The notes under the pieces: generated by a model
What the model saw: the letters and a program-made list of their open reading frames with translations, nothing else
Told to the model about the DNA's origin: nothing
Database searches by the model: none
Position numbers and translations under genes: made by a program
Origin: Rhodospirillaceae bacterium
Lineage (GTDB): Bacteria > Pseudomonadota > Alphaproteobacteria > Rhodospirillales > Rhodospirillaceae
Assembly: GCA_018666155.1 (NCBI GenBank)
Contig: JABJAH010000037.1
Location: 309,270-373,269, forward strand
Reading direction: 5' to 3'
DNA length: 64,000 nucleotides
Part shown: piece after piece, positions 35,770 to 45,897 of the stretch
Layout: each line of letters begins with the position of its first letter
Position numbering within the stretch: the stretch's first letter is position 1

Positions 35770-36035
35770 CGATGGGTCAGCGCCTAATAAAAGTCACGAT
35801 ACGCGGATACCAAGTATTGGTGTCACCGTTGCTTGGCACGCGGTGTCGGTATCACCCCACCTGCTCGGACTATATGGCTGAAGCGGTAACAGCGCATGGT
35901 GCCTTGCGAGGTTTTTATCTAGGTATCAAACGGATTCTCCGCTGCCATCCATGGGCAGAGAGCGGACACGACCCGGTGCCTTGCGCATCGACACACTCAC
36001 ATTCTTCACTCACTAGTGCGAAAGCCGAGCAATGA
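35766..36035 (+). CDS. yidD: Membrane protein insertion efficiency factor YidD
   Basis: 89 residues. The conserved core [30 protein letters not shown], with its three-cysteine pattern, is followed by [20 protein letters not shown] and HDPVP. The small protein is peripheral at the inner membrane and assists YidC/Sec insertion. ATGA overlaps link it to both rnpA and yidC. The last 20 residues are a Ser-rich tail without conserved motifs. Confidence 0.96.
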   Translation: MTMGQRLIKVTIRGYQVLVSPLLGTRCRYHPTCSDYMAEAVTAHGALRGFYLGIKRILRCHPWAESGHDPVPCASTHSHSSLTSAKAEQ

Positions 36036-37750
36036 CCGACCAACGCAATATGTTTATGGCGATCGTGCTGTCTATGATCATTCTATTTGGCTGGGACTAC
36101 TTCTTCGCGATTGATCCGCCACCGCCGGAACTAGATGCAACCGTTGGCCAAGGTCTGGCGGCTCCAAGTGCGGACGCAGCGTTACCCATGGCACAGGGCT
36201 TGGCGGCCGCAATTGCCGACCCTGCGGCAGATCGTACAACAGCGATCAGCACATCGAAACGAGCACGCATCAACACTGAAAGCTTGCATGGCTCCATGCC
36301 GCTAACAGGCTTGCGGTTCGACGATCTAACGTTGGCGAAATATCAGGAAACGAATGACCCTGACAGCGCTGAAATCACTTTGTTTTCTCCTGCCAATGCG
36401 CCCTCACCCTACTATGCCGAAATCGGCTGGCTAAGCGCCGACCCAACCGCTGCGCTGCCGTCGAGCGACACGACGTGGTCGACCGTACAAATGGCGCCGC
36501 AGCTTTCGACGGATAAACCGCTGGTGATGACGTGGGACAACGACGCCGGCCTAACATTCAAGCGGACGGTTACCATTGATGAGAACTATCTGTTCACGGT
36601 CTTCGACGAAGTCAAAAACAACACCAGCGCCGCTGTTTCACTCTTTCCCTATGGTTTGGTGGCAAGAACGGACACGCCAGACATTCAAGGCTTCTTCATT
36701 CTCCATGAAGGCCCATTGGGCGTGTTTGACGAAACCCTTAAAGAAGTTGATTACGACGACCTCAAGGACACCCCCCTTGAGACCATCAGCTCCACAGGTG
36801 GATGGGTCGGCTTTACCGACAAATATTGGCTCGCCGTCCTAGCCCATGACCAAGACCAAGAGATCGAAGCCGCGTTTCGGTATAGTAACCCCGCATCGCG
36901 TGACCGTTACCAAACAGACTTCCGGACGAAGAATGCAATCGTCGTAGAGCCGGGCATGACAGCGGGCGCTAAAACATATTTGTTCGCCGGCGCCAAAGAA
37001 GTCGAATTGCTGGACGGCTACACCGAGACGTTGGGCATCAAGCGCTTTGATCTGGCCATCGACTTTGGCTGGTTCTACTTCCTGACCAAACCCTTCTTCT
37101 ATTGTCTGATATGGCTGCAAGGCGTGCTCGGAAACTTTGGGCTCGCGATTCTTGGTTTGACGGTCGGACTGCGCCTGTTGCTTTTCCCGCTTGCTAACAA
37201 ACAGTTCCGAGCTATGACCAAGCTTAAGAAATTGCAGCCGGAAATGAAGAAGTTGCAGGAGAAATATTCCGACGACCGGACTCGGATGAACCAGGAACTG
37301 ATGGAATTGTATAAGCGGGAAAAGGCCAACCCAGCGGCCGGCTGTCTTCCAATTCTTATTCAAATTCCGATCTTCTTCGCGCTCTATAAAGTTTTGTTCG
37401 TGACCATCGAAATGCGCCACGAACCTTTTTACGGCTGGATCAACGATCTGTCGGCGCCTGATCCAACCAGCATATTCAACCTGTTCGGTTTGATTCCCAT
37501 CGACCTACCCTCTTTCTTGGCGATCGGAGCGTGGCCGATCATCATGGGCATCACGATGTTCCTCCAGCAGAAGCTCAATCCTGCACCAACTGACCCGATG
37601 CAGGCCAAGATCATGAGCTTCCTCCCGTTGATCTTCACCTTCCTTCTGGCCACCTTCCCGGCAGGATTGGTGATCTATTGGGCGTGGAGCAACTCGCTCG
37701 GCATCCTTCAGCAGTGGGTCATCATGCGGCAGGCCGGGGTTAAGGCCTGA
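36032..37750 (+). CDS. yidC: Membrane protein insertase YidC
   Basis: 572 residues. It inserts proteins into the inner membrane alone or with SecYEG. The N-terminal signal anchor ([20 protein letters not shown]) is followed by a linker and the periplasmic P1 domain to about 330. The C-terminal insertase core has [72 protein letters not shown], and the final [16 protein letters not shown]. Length and layout are those of Gram-negative YidC. Confidence 0.97.
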   Translation: MTDQRNMFMAIVLSMIILFGWDYFFAIDPPPPELDATVGQGLAAPSADAALPMAQGLAAAIADPAADRTTAISTSKRARINTESLHGSMPLTGLRFDDLTLAKYQETNDPDSAEITLFSPANAPSPYYAEIGWLSADPTAALPSSDTTWSTVQMAPQLSTDKPLVMTWDNDAGLTFKRTVTIDENYLFTVFDEVKNNTSAAVSLFPYGLVARTDTPDIQGFFILHEGPLGVFDETLKEVDYDDLKDTPLETISSTGGWVGFTDKYWLAVLAHDQDQEIEAAFRYSNPASRDRYQTDFRTKNAIVVEPGMTAGAKTYLFAGAKEVELLDGYTETLGIKRFDLAIDFGWFYFLTKPFFYCLIWLQGVLGNFGLAILGLTVGLRLLLFPLANKQFRAMTKLKKLQPEMKKLQEKYSDDRTRMNQELMELYKREKANPAAGCLPILIQIPIFFALYKVLFVTIEMRHEPFYGWINDLSAPDPTSIFNLFGLIPIDLPSFLAIGAWPIIMGITMFLQQKLNPAPTDPMQAKIMSFLPLIFTFLLATFPAGLVIYWAWSNSLGILQQWVIMRQAGVKA

Positions 37751-37767
37751 TAGAATGGCAGCACTCC

Positions 37768-38406
37768 ATGCCCGAGATTAACAACGAAGAGCGAATCCTT
37801 GAGGAAGGCCGGAAATTTTTTGCCGGCGAATGCACCTTCATTCTAGGGGCGGCCGCGCTCACTCAAGTACCTGACAGCGATCTGCCAGAGATCGCTTTCG
37901 CTGGTCGGTCTAATGTTGGCAAATCCAGCCTGGTCAACGGATTGACTGGGCGTAAGACCTTGGCGCGCACCTCGGTGACACCTGGCCGCACCCAGCAGCT
38001 CAATTTCTTTAACGTTGGCGAGCGGCTTTTGTTGGCTGATCTACCCGGATACGGCTACGCCCGCGCCCCGAAGACCGAAGTCGACGCGTGGACACGTTTG
38101 GTCAAATCCTACCTGATGGGGCGCTCTCAGCTGCGGCGGGTGTGCATGTTGGTAGATAGCCGCCACGGCCTGAAAAAAAATGACCGTGAAGTGATGAAAG
38201 ATCTTGATGAGGCCGCCGTCAGCTATCAGATCGTTATGACAAAGGCCGACAAGGTCAAACCGGCTGAGTTAGCGAGAACCGTAGAAGCGGTATCGGTTGA
38301 GGCCGCAACTCACGCAGCGGCTTTTCCCGAAATTGCTGTTACAAGCTCACATAAGGGAACGGGGCTTGCCGAACTTCGGGCTGCCCTGGCACAATTGGCT
38401 GACTAG
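37768..38406 (+). CDS. engB: Ribosome biogenesis GTPase EngB (YihA/YsxC)
   Basis: 212 residues. It is a small GTPase needed for 50S subunit assembly. G1 is GRSNVGKSSLVNGLTG, G2 is the Thr in TPGRTQQLNFF, G3 is LADLPGYGYA, and G4 is TKADKV. It lies 17 bases after yidC. A run of eight A residues in the frame near 38171 is intact here. Confidence 0.96.
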   Translation: MPEINNEERILEEGRKFFAGECTFILGAAALTQVPDSDLPEIAFAGRSNVGKSSLVNGLTGRKTLARTSVTPGRTQQLNFFNVGERLLLADLPGYGYARAPKTEVDAWTRLVKSYLMGRSQLRRVCMLVDSRHGLKKNDREVMKDLDEAAVSYQIVMTKADKVKPAELARTVEAVSVEAATHAAAFPEIAVTSSHKGTGLAELRAALAQLAD

Positions 38407-38446
38407 ACCGAGCATACTGTTTACTCCGAAGGGGCCCTGAGGGTTC

Positions 38447-39343
38447 ATGTCAAAGAACGATAATCACGCCGAAGGGCTAGAGAAAGCGGGCATTCTTTCA
38501 GATGCGCTGCCCTACATGCGCGAATTCGCCGGGGAGACCGTTGTCGTTAAGTACGGCGGCCACGCCATGGGCGACGCGGATTTAGCCTCAGACTTTGCAC
38601 GAGATATCGTCTTGTTGAAGCAAGTCGGCATGAATCCGGTCATTGTCCATGGCGGAGGGCCGCAGATCGGCGAAATGCTCGACCGGCTTAAGATCCAAAG
38701 CACCTTTGTTGACGGATTGCGGGTGACCGATGCCGCGACGGTAGATATCGTCGAAATGGTACTGTGTGGATCCATCAACAAACAAATCGTGACCGCGATC
38801 AATGGCGCCGGTGGTTTCGCCGTCGGGCTCTCTGGGAAAGATGGCAACCTCATCACCGCGAGAAAACTGCGTCGGTCAAAGAAGGACCCCGGTTCAAATA
38901 TCGAAAAAATTCTCGATCTCGGATTTGTTGGTGAGCCGGAACACGTTGACCCTCACATTCTGGAAACCTTCGAAGAGTCCGACATCATTCCCGTGATTGC
39001 GCCGATCGGTGTTGGCAGCAACGGTGAGACTTACAACATCAACGCCGATACGTCGGCCGGCGCCATAGCCTCCGCCCTAGGCGCTGCACGGTTGCTGATG
39101 TTAACGGACGTGCCGGGTGTGTTGAGCGACACCAAACAGCTCATGCCTGAAATAACCGTCGAGCGGGCCAGAACTCTGATTCAGGCCGGAACAATCTCAG
39201 GCGGCATGATTCCCAAAGTCGAGACCTGTCTTCGTGCCGTCGAACGCGGTGTTGAAGCGGCTGTCATATTGGATGGTCGCGTACCCCACGCTGTTTTGTT
39301 GGAATTGTTCACCCCGCATGGGGCTGGAACATTGATCCGATAA
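38447..39343 (+). CDS. argB: Acetylglutamate kinase
   Basis: 298 residues. It phosphorylates N-acetylglutamate in arginine synthesis. Motifs seen are [69 protein letters not shown] and the C-terminal [31 protein letters not shown] lies ahead of ATG 38447. Its placement after engB is common in alphaproteobacteria. Confidence 0.97.
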   Translation: MSKNDNHAEGLEKAGILSDALPYMREFAGETVVVKYGGHAMGDADLASDFARDIVLLKQVGMNPVIVHGGGPQIGEMLDRLKIQSTFVDGLRVTDAATVDIVEMVLCGSINKQIVTAINGAGGFAVGLSGKDGNLITARKLRRSKKDPGSNIEKILDLGFVGEPEHVDPHILETFEESDIIPVIAPIGVGSNGETYNINADTSAGAIASALGAARLLMLTDVPGVLSDTKQLMPEITVERARTLIQAGTISGGMIPKVETCLRAVERGVEAAVILDGRVPHAVLLELFTPHGAGTLIR

Positions 39344-39353
39344 TCAGAATGTG

Positions 39354-40034
39354 ATGACGAGCAGCCCAGACTTATCCCACGTCGACACCTGGGTGTTCGA
39401 CCTCGACAACACGCTTTATCCCGCATCTGCAAATTTGTTCCCGCAAATTGACCTGCGCATGAAAACATTCATCGCCGAATTGCTCGGCGTTGGATTGGAT
39501 GAGGCCTTCAAAATACAGAAGGCTTATTATCATGAGCACGGAACCACGTTACGTGGACTCATGATAAACCACACTCTCGATCCAGATGCCTTTCTCGAGT
39601 ACGTCCACGATATTGACCACACAGTCCTCACGCCAGATCCTGCCTTGCGGCAAGTGATTGAGAGTCTGCCTGGCCGCAAACTTATTCATACCAATGGATC
39701 GGAACGTCATGCGGATGGCGTCCTCGAAGCCCTCGGCCTGCAGGACTGCTTTGAAGCGATCTTCGACATCAGAGCGGGTAACTATATTCCAAAGCCAGAC
39801 CCCAATTCTTACGCGCGCTTTCTCGCCAGCCATTCGTTTGAGCCGAACTCAGCAATTATGTTTGAGGATTCGGTGAAAAACTTAAAGCCCGCCGCAGATC
39901 TAGGGATGGTCACCGTACTTGTGCAGCATGAAACCAATGCAGCGGCTGCCGACCCGGATATCCACTGCCACCATGTCATTGAAGATTTAACCGAGTGGCT
40001 TCAACAAGGCGTGTACGCGAGAAACTCTGCTTAA
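39354..40034 (+). CDS. HAD-family pyrimidine 5'-nucleotidase
   Basis: 226 residues from ATG 39354; a GTG three bases earlier is equally open. HAD motif I is VFDLDNTLYP with both nucleophile and acid Asp. Motif II is IHTNGS, the motif III lysine is in IPKPDP, and motif IV is MFEDSVKNL. The cap domain and the DLDNTLYP signature match the SDT1/PHM8-type pyrimidine nucleotidases, which dephosphorylate UMP/CMP-like nucleotides. It ends in a 4-base overlap with the convergent DUF2336 gene. Confidence 0.88.
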   Translation: MTSSPDLSHVDTWVFDLDNTLYPASANLFPQIDLRMKTFIAELLGVGLDEAFKIQKAYYHEHGTTLRGLMINHTLDPDAFLEYVHDIDHTVLTPDPALRQVIESLPGRKLIHTNGSERHADGVLEALGLQDCFEAIFDIRAGNYIPKPDPNSYARFLASHSFEPNSAIMFEDSVKNLKPAADLGMVTVLVQHETNAAAADPDIHCHHVIEDLTEWLQQGVYARNSA

Positions 40035-41347
40035 GCTTTGTTCGCTTCTTCCATAAACAGCTCGATCTGCCAGGTCATTTCCGAACTCGATGAAGAAAAC
40101 GCCCCATCTTGAGCCGGCGATATGATGTCGTCAGGGGGAACGCGACCGAACCCGAGCTGCATATGAACAGCCTCGTCGGCACTAAACCCAGCCTTCCAAC
40201 TCAAGGCCTGCATGGCTTTTGCGCTGTGAGAATTTGCCACAGATTTGACAGCGTAGACTGGGATATCAGCCAGTTGCGCCGTCGCAACGATTACAAAGTG
40301 TGTGTTTTCCTCGTCCATCGCGTTAAGGATGAGCGCAGTTGTCAACAGCCCCTGTTCAACAAGAGTATCAACTTGCTGTTGCGCGAGCGCGAGCAAGTCT
40401 TCGTCTTGTAAATCAGTTTCTATGCCGTCGGATTCGACACCGTCTGTGCTCTGGTCTTGCTTTAATTTGTTCCGCACCACATCGCGTAAACGATCGATCG
40501 TGTCACTCGCAAAATCGTCGCGGTTTGCCAGTTCTTGAATGAGAGAGTCCGCAACAAACTCGGCAATTCTAAGAGCGGCATGGGCGTCAAGCTCAGGGCG
40601 ATGGACTAAGGGCTCGTGCCAAGACACGTGCCCGGGAGCCTCGCTTATAATGGCATCCAATGTTTCTTCTCTAATCTGGGCACTGTCGTTGGAAAGCAAA
40701 GTCGCGACAGCAACCGTATCACCGGTGTGAACAACAGCATCGGATACTGCGTGACTAACGCCATGTCGTTTAGAAATCGCAGATAGGGACGCACTAAGAG
40801 GGCTGCTCGCAATAACCGAGAGCAAGTCGTCATCAGTGAGCACAGGCGAGAACTGAAGGATCGGCCCCGCAACATCTGTGTCTTCGTCATTGGCAAGAGT
40901 CAGGATGACATCACGAGGAGCGGCCGGCAGTTTCTTTAGAGTCTCAGAAAGAACACGCCTCACCATTGGCAATTGATCGCGGGCGAGCAGAGTCAGCGCC
41001 TGGTGGGTGGCGCGCCAAGCCTTATCTTTTTCATCCTCGGACAGATCGGGCAGTAATTTACCAAGCCGGTCGGCCAGGTCTGTTCTGACCTCACCCGCAG
41101 AATCTTCGGCAAGCACCACCTGCGCCTTCTGAGGTGTATTGGGATTGACGGCTACGGCACGGCGCACGTCTGTATCTGGGTCTCGCGCGAGAAAATATAA
41201 AATCTCGGGCTCTAGATCATCCCTGCGAGCAAGGGTAACCCGCACTTCTTGGTCCGGATGGTCCAGCAGGTCGCGCGCCTGATCATAATTGATTGCATGG
41301 TCACTGCGCCCGAGAAGCCGGACCAGTTCTTCTTTGGCCATCGTCAT
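40031..41347 (-). CDS. DUF2336 domain protein with HEAT-like repeats
   Basis: 438 residues, no signal peptide or membrane segment. The first 120 residues contain HEAT-like helical repeats (PDQEVRVTLARRDDLEPEIL, DPDTDVRRAVAVNPNTP). DUF2336 covers most of the remainder (LIQELANRDDFASDTIDRLRDVVRNKL, LALAQQQVDTLVEQGLL, LSWKAGFSADEAVHMQLGFGRVP). DUF2336 proteins are confined mainly to Alphaproteobacteria and have no assigned activity. The start overlaps the GGDEF gene stop as ATGA, tying it to cyclic-di-GMP signalling. Confidence 0.85.
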   Translation of the reverse strand: MTMAKEELVRLLGRSDHAINYDQARDLLDHPDQEVRVTLARRDDLEPEILYFLARDPDTDVRRAVAVNPNTPQKAQVVLAEDSAGEVRTDLADRLGKLLPDLSEDEKDKAWRATHQALTLLARDQLPMVRRVLSETLKKLPAAPRDVILTLANDEDTDVAGPILQFSPVLTDDDLLSVIASSPLSASLSAISKRHGVSHAVSDAVVHTGDTVAVATLLSNDSAQIREETLDAIISEAPGHVSWHEPLVHRPELDAHAALRIAEFVADSLIQELANRDDFASDTIDRLRDVVRNKLKQDQSTDGVESDGIETDLQDEDLLALAQQQVDTLVEQGLLTTALILNAMDEENTHFVIVATAQLADIPVYAVKSVANSHSAKAMQALSWKAGFSADEAVHMQLGFGRVPPDDIISPAQDGAFSSSSSEMTWQIELFMEEANKA

Positions 41348-42141
41348 GGCGCAACGAACTCACCACTTGGTGGCGCGATCGCAAATTGTCCCTTTCCGGA
41401 GCGTTTAGCGTCATACATGGCGCTATCAGCTCGGGCTAGCAACTTATCTAAGGGCTCCGGCTTGTCTCGATCCAGGACAGCCAATCCGATCGATAGGCCG
41501 AGAGGCTTGTCTGGTGAGCCTGAAAACGCTTTTAGCTCTTCAGCCGCCTCAAGGAACTTCGTAGCTCGACTTTCCGCGATATCAGTATTGGCTCCCGTTA
41601 GATAAACGGCAAATTCATCACCACCGAGCCTGGACACCAAATCCGTTGGTCGCGTCTGTTGAATGAGGATATCCCGTAATTTAAGAAGCGCCTCGTCGCC
41701 CGCTTGATGGCCCTTGGTGTCGTTCACAGCCTTAAAGTTATCAAGGTCGAGATACATCAAAGCCGCATTATCGGGTTCGCGGCCAAGGTGATGGAGTTGT
41801 CGGGTTAAGGCCTCCAAGAACGCGCCGCGGTTTAGCAAACCGGTCATAGCGTCGGTGCGTGAGATTCGAACAATACGTTCGTGATGAACGAGCTGTTCAA
41901 TCGTTATCCCGATTTGGTTCGCAATATCGCCAACCAACAAGCGATCATCGTCATTCCACGGCCCGCGCTCGATGTGACGCCAGAGCAATGCCGCACCGTT
42001 AAGGTGATTCTGGTATTGAGTCGGAGCTGCGAGAATCTGCCAACTACCTTTGGTCACCTCGGTTGCGCCTGCGCCATCAGTGAGAGACGCCAAAATCGCC
42101 TCGTACGAATCATCTTCTGCCGCACCAAAGGAACCAGCCAT
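41344..42141 (-). CDS. GGDEF diguanylate cyclase (probable 3' half of an interrupted gene)
   Basis: 265 residues from ATG 42141, but this start has no ribosome binding site. Residues 1-85 read as the second half of a GAF domain (RGPWNDDDRLLVGDIANQIGITIEQL). The cyclase domain follows: SRTDAMTGLLNRGAF, LDLDNFKAVND, and GGDEF intact at 173-177. The inhibitory I-site RPTD lies at 164-167, exactly five residues upstream. The 21 codons upstream of the ATG stay in frame up to the TAA that ends the PAS gene, so the two probably form one PAS-PAS-GAF-GGDEF gene. If expressed alone it could still be catalytic. Confidence 0.85.
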   Translation of the reverse strand: MAGSFGAAEDDSYEAILASLTDGAGATEVTKGSWQILAAPTQYQNHLNGAALLWRHIERGPWNDDDRLLVGDIANQIGITIEQLVHHERIVRISRTDAMTGLLNRGAFLEALTRQLHHLGREPDNAALMYLDLDNFKAVNDTKGHQAGDEALLKLRDILIQQTRPTDLVSRLGGDEFAVYLTGANTDIAESRATKFLEAAEELKAFSGSPDKPLGLSIGLAVLDRDKPEPLDKLLARADSAMYDAKRSGKGQFAIAPPSGEFVAP

Positions 42142-42204
42142 CTGGAATGAAACACCGTCTGACGATTCAGATTCTTCGGTAACCGCGTTGGAAAGCCGGA
42201 AGAT

Positions 42205-43056
42205 TTAGCAGCATTCAGCGCCCAGACCACGGCCTAAAGTCTCAGCTGCAGCCGTCAACATGTTCTCAGGGTTTACCTCATCCCGGAATGATCGAACGAT
42301 CCGAGTCAAAACTCTTTCTCGATTGCGCACCCGTGACAGAGTGGCCTCGCGTTCTCGCGATTCCGTAACATCACGGCACACGCCGCGCGCGCCGCGCCAA
42401 CTGCCGTCCGGCGTTAGCAAGGGCATCACAGAGATGACCACACACGCCGATCGTCCGTCGGCCCTCTTTAACCACGCCTCACTGTTTTCCATGCGCCGCT
42501 CAGTAAGAAACGGGATTTTCCCGCCGCTAGAAAACTCAGTCACGAGATCTGTTGGATCGATCATGATGAGCGCGTCAGCGGTGTAGCCTAGAGCCCCGCG
42601 CGGAGAAACGAACGCAAATTTGTGATCGACATTTGTTTCCCACGAAAAATCAGTCGATATCTCAACGAAATCTTTATAACGCTGCCGAGAATCAACCAAC
42701 GCCAAACGCAAAGACGCTTCCAAGGTAGCATCGCGTACGATTACAGCGGCACGACCATCTTCCAATGGCATAATGGTCAGCTGCAGCGACTGTGTCCCAG
42801 CCGCAGCTGCAAACTCTATCTGTTCGATGAGCGCGCAATTTCTCTCTACAGCGGTGGTTGCAGCCCGGGTGATGCGCGCACTGTCATCTTCGTCCAATGA
42901 TTCCAGAAGAGCAGCGGCCGTGGGATTTAACGCGATCAAGGATTGATCGGCGGCCACCTCAATGATGGGTTCGCCGTATCCCTCGAATGATTTCGCCGCC
43001 AGCACATAGCTAGCAGATCCATCCGTTACTCCTGCCTGATCAGCAGTGTCTTCCAT
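42205..43056 (-). CDS. PAS-PAS-partial GAF sensor (probable 5' half of an interrupted gene)
   Basis: 283 residues from ATG 43056; a GTG at 43068 is the alternative. PAS1 is about 25-110 (EPIIEVAADQSLIALNPTAAALLE). PAS2 is about 125-235 (RYKDFVEISTDFSWETNVDHKFAFVSP, WRGARGVCRDVTERE-like end). The last 35 residues (RVLTRIVRSFRDEVNPENMLTAAAETLGRGLGAECC) open a GAF domain and stop abruptly at TAA 42207-42205. The same frame continues past the stop (IFRLSNAVTEES and on) into the GGDEF gene, giving a nonsense-interrupted gene of about 570 codons. Confidence 0.82.
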   Translation of the reverse strand: MEDTADQAGVTDGSASYVLAAKSFEGYGEPIIEVAADQSLIALNPTAAALLESLDEDDSARITRAATTAVERNCALIEQIEFAAAAGTQSLQLTIMPLEDGRAAVIVRDATLEASLRLALVDSRQRYKDFVEISTDFSWETNVDHKFAFVSPRGALGYTADALIMIDPTDLVTEFSSGGKIPFLTERRMENSEAWLKRADGRSACVVISVMPLLTPDGSWRGARGVCRDVTESREREATLSRVRNRERVLTRIVRSFRDEVNPENMLTAAAETLGRGLGAECC

Positions 43057-43220
43057 AGATGCCCCCACACCCCAAACTGCATTCTTATTCTAATTATGCA
43101 ACAGTTTGAAAAATATGCTCTTTTTATACTGACGATGGACAATTTTGTGAAACGGTTTTCGTGAACAATCAAGCTATTAACACCTCTGTACCGGATGCAA
43201 TGACCGGCTCTCGGATAGCG

Positions 43221-43248
43221 TTGACTTGAAACAGCCTGTGACTATGGT
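43221..43248 (+). promoter_or_regulatory. Possible sigma-70 promoter of dapD-dapE
   Basis: TTGACT (43221-43226) and TATGGT (43243-43248) are separated by 16 bases, and lie about 60 bases before the dapD start. The match is partial. The region 43069-43220 upstream is AT-rich and contains no gene. Confidence 0.4.
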
Positions 43249-43308
43249 CTGCCAGCTTTAGAACGTGCGGTTGGCAACGGTTTGCTGACCAAGAGGAGTG
43301 ATACCAGA

Positions 43309-44151
43309 ATGAATATTGAAGCCTTACAGAGCCGAGTCGAAGCGGCCTGGGATGCACGAGATGACATCACCCCGGCTACGAAGGGTGATCAGCGCGACTC
43401 GGTCGCTGAAACCTTGGCGTTACTCGACAGTGGCGCCGTTAGGGTTGCAGAAAAAATCGATGGCACATGGCGGGTCAATGAGTGGTGCAAAAAAGCGGTC
43501 CTGCTGTCCTTCCGACTCAATGCCATGGCCATCCAAAGCGGCGGTCCAGACGGCGGTGTATGGTGGGATAAGGTTCCATCCAAGTTTAAGGGCTGGACAG
43601 AGACAGAGTTTGAGAAGGCGGGCTTTCGCGCCGTACCGACCAGTGTCGTTCGCCATTCCGCATATGTCGCGCCCGGCGTTGTATTGATGCCGAGCTTCGT
43701 CAATCTCGGCGCCTACGTCGATGAGGGAACTATGGTCGACACCTGGGCAACTGTCGGAAGCTGCGCCCAAATCGGTAAGAACGTTCATCTTTCAGGCGGT
43801 GCCGGCATTGGCGGCGTGCTCGAACCCTTGCAAGCGGGTCCCGTGATCATTGAGGACAATTGCTTCATCGGCGCCCGGTCGGAAGTTGCCGAAGGCGTCA
43901 TCGTTGAAGAAGGCGCTGTTCTTTCCATGGGCGTTTACATTGGCTCGTCAACAAAGATCATCGATAGGGCAAGCGGTGAAATCTTTGTTGGCCGCGTGCC
44001 GTCCTACTCGGTGGTTGTCCCTGGAACATTACCCGGCAAACCCCTGCCTGACGGTTCGCCGGGGCCAAACCTGTACTGTGCAGTGATTGTGAAGCGGGTC
44101 GATGAGAAGACCCGCTCGAAAGTCTCCATCAATGAGCTGCTCCGCGAATGA
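43309..44151 (+). CDS. dapD: 2,3,4,5-tetrahydropyridine-2,6-dicarboxylate N-succinyltransferase
   Basis: 280 residues from ATG 43309, with a strong AAGAGGAGTG site upstream. It succinylates tetrahydrodipicolinate in the lysine/diaminopimelate pathway. It is a left-handed beta-helix acyltransferase: [74 protein letters not shown], broken into hexapeptide coils, then [28 protein letters not shown] overlap with dapE. Confidence 0.97.
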   Translation: MNIEALQSRVEAAWDARDDITPATKGDQRDSVAETLALLDSGAVRVAEKIDGTWRVNEWCKKAVLLSFRLNAMAIQSGGPDGGVWWDKVPSKFKGWTETEFEKAGFRAVPTSVVRHSAYVAPGVVLMPSFVNLGAYVDEGTMVDTWATVGSCAQIGKNVHLSGGAGIGGVLEPLQAGPVIIEDNCFIGARSEVAEGVIVEEGAVLSMGVYIGSSTKIIDRASGEIFVGRVPSYSVVVPGTLPGKPLPDGSPGPNLYCAVIVKRVDEKTRSKVSINELLRE

Positions 44152-45326
44152 CAGGACCGGCCGCTCCCTCTGCTGTTGCGGCCCTTGTTGACCCGCTGCC
44201 ATTGGCGCGGGACCTGATCCGCTGCCCAAGCGTTACCCCGGAAGACGCCGGCGCTCTCGATGTGCTTGCCACGGCGCTCGAAAGTTTGGGGTTTGAATGT
44301 CATCGGTTGCAGTTCGATGAGCCTGATACCGCACTCGTGCACAATCTTTATGCCCGACTGGGTGATAGTGGACCCAATTTCTGTTTTGCAGGACACACCG
44401 ATGTTGTGCCAGTTGGCACGGGCTGGACCGTCGACCCGTTTGCCGCAGATGTTATTGACGACCACCTGTACGGTCGCGGCGCAGCCGACATGAAAGGGGC
44501 CATCGCCTGCTTCACTGCGGCGGTCGCAGAGTCTCTCGAGGCCTCGGGACGGCCAAACGGTTCAATCAGTTTGTTGATTACCGGCGACGAAGAGGGGCCT
44601 GCCATCAACGGCACTAAGAAAGTGCTGGAATGGCTAAAAGACCGTGGAGAAGTGCTAGACGTTTGCCTTGTCGGCGAACCTACAAATCCGACACGACTCG
44701 GCGAAATGATCAAGATCGGTCGTCGGGGCAGCCTCAATGGCAAAATCACAGTCTATGGCACTCAAGGTCATGTCGCTTATCCACATCTTGCCGATAACCC
44801 GGTCAGTGCTTTGCTGCGCCTTCTCACTGCATTGACGGCTAATCCGCTGGATAGCGGTACTGAAACATTTCAGCCGTCGACGCTAACACTGACGTCTGTC
44901 GACGTCGGCAATGAAGCCACCAATGTTATTCCTGCGGAAGCACGAGCTGCCTTCAACATACGATTTAATGATGACCATAGCGGTGAGAGCCTGACGACTT
45001 GGCTCAATGAAACGTTAGCAGAAGCAGCGAATGGCGCAGATTTCGCAATCGACGTTCAGATCAGTGGTGAGTCGTTTGTGACGCCGCCCGGCCCATTGAG
45101 CGAGATAGTCTCTCAAGCAATCACCGAGGTAACCAGCCAAACTCCCGAACTCTCTACCAGCGGCGGAACATCAGATGCCCGTTTCATCCGCTCTGCATGC
45201 CCGGTGTGCGAATTCGGTTTGGTCGGGCAAACGATGCATAAGGCTGACGAGCGGGTTTCGGTGAGCGACCTTGAAAACCTGACAAAAATCTATCGTCATA
45301 TTCTTGATCGTTTCTTCACCACATGA
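44148..45326 (+). CDS. dapE: Succinyl-diaminopimelate desuccinylase
   Basis: 392 residues. It is a dizinc M20 hydrolase that removes succinate from N-succinyl-LL-diaminopimelate. Motifs are [11 protein letters not shown] with metal His and Asp, [33 protein letters not shown] with the catalytic Glu pair, GEPT, and [18 protein letters not shown] with late metal ligands. It overlaps dapD and the next membrane protein gene by four bases each, forming a three-gene unit. Confidence 0.97.
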   Translation: MTGPAAPSAVAALVDPLPLARDLIRCPSVTPEDAGALDVLATALESLGFECHRLQFDEPDTALVHNLYARLGDSGPNFCFAGHTDVVPVGTGWTVDPFAADVIDDHLYGRGAADMKGAIACFTAAVAESLEASGRPNGSISLLITGDEEGPAINGTKKVLEWLKDRGEVLDVCLVGEPTNPTRLGEMIKIGRRGSLNGKITVYGTQGHVAYPHLADNPVSALLRLLTALTANPLDSGTETFQPSTLTLTSVDVGNEATNVIPAEARAAFNIRFNDDHSGESLTTWLNETLAEAANGADFAIDVQISGESFVTPPGPLSEIVSQAITEVTSQTPELSTSGGTSDARFIRSACPVCEFGLVGQTMHKADERVSVSDLENLTKIYRHILDRFFTT

Positions 45327-45892
45327 TCGATGCCAAAGAAGTAGCGGGCGCCCTATACGGCTTGTGGCGTCTGGTACGCTGGGACGATAAAGCCCTTAGT
45401 TTTTTTAATGCGACCGAACAGGGATTCTGGCGATCCTTTATGGCGGCCGCTTTTGTCGCGCCGTTGCAAGCTCTTTATCAACTAAGCGTATACCTAACCA
45501 TGGACGCGCCACCGCCCGGGTGGCGCGTGGCGACGATCGAGAGCCTTGAGTACGTCATTCTTTGGGTGCTGTACCCATTAGCGATGTTTTACGTCGTTAA
45601 ACTGCTAAACCGCAAAACAGAATTCTTCGGCTACATGGTGGCCTACAATTGGTTTCAATTGGGGGTCGGCTATGTAGCGATGCCTTTGGTCATTCTGTCT
45701 CAGTTTGAGCTCTTGCCAACATCGGTCTCTGGGTTCTTTGACAGCCTGATCTTTGTCGCTTACGTGACCTACGCCGCTTTTATCGCGCGCGCCGGACTCA
45801 AAATTACGACCGGCTCCGGCATTGGTATCGTGGTGATCGACATCCTTCTTACCTTACTGGTCGGCCAAACAACGCTGCGCATGCTGACATAA
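45323..45892 (+). CDS. Conserved multi-pass membrane protein
   Basis: 189 residues, coupled to dapE by an ATGA overlap. Five hydrophobic segments are visible: about 38-58, 72-92, 100-125, 133-155 and 163-183. The N-terminus is amphipathic ([34 protein letters not shown]). Proteins like this occur after dapE in other alphaproteobacteria and resemble Yip1-type membrane proteins. No function is known. Confidence 0.75.
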   Translation: MIDAKEVAGALYGLWRLVRWDDKALSFFNATEQGFWRSFMAAAFVAPLQALYQLSVYLTMDAPPPGWRVATIESLEYVILWVLYPLAMFYVVKLLNRKTEFFGYMVAYNWFQLGVGYVAMPLVILSQFELLPTSVSGFFDSLIFVAYVTYAAFIARAGLKITTGSGIGIVVIDILLTLLVGQTTLRMLT

Positions 45893-45897
45893 GCGCT

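Noticed and set aside
38171..38178. Eight-A run in engB as a frameshift
   Set aside because: The frame continues normally through conserved GTPase motifs on both sides.
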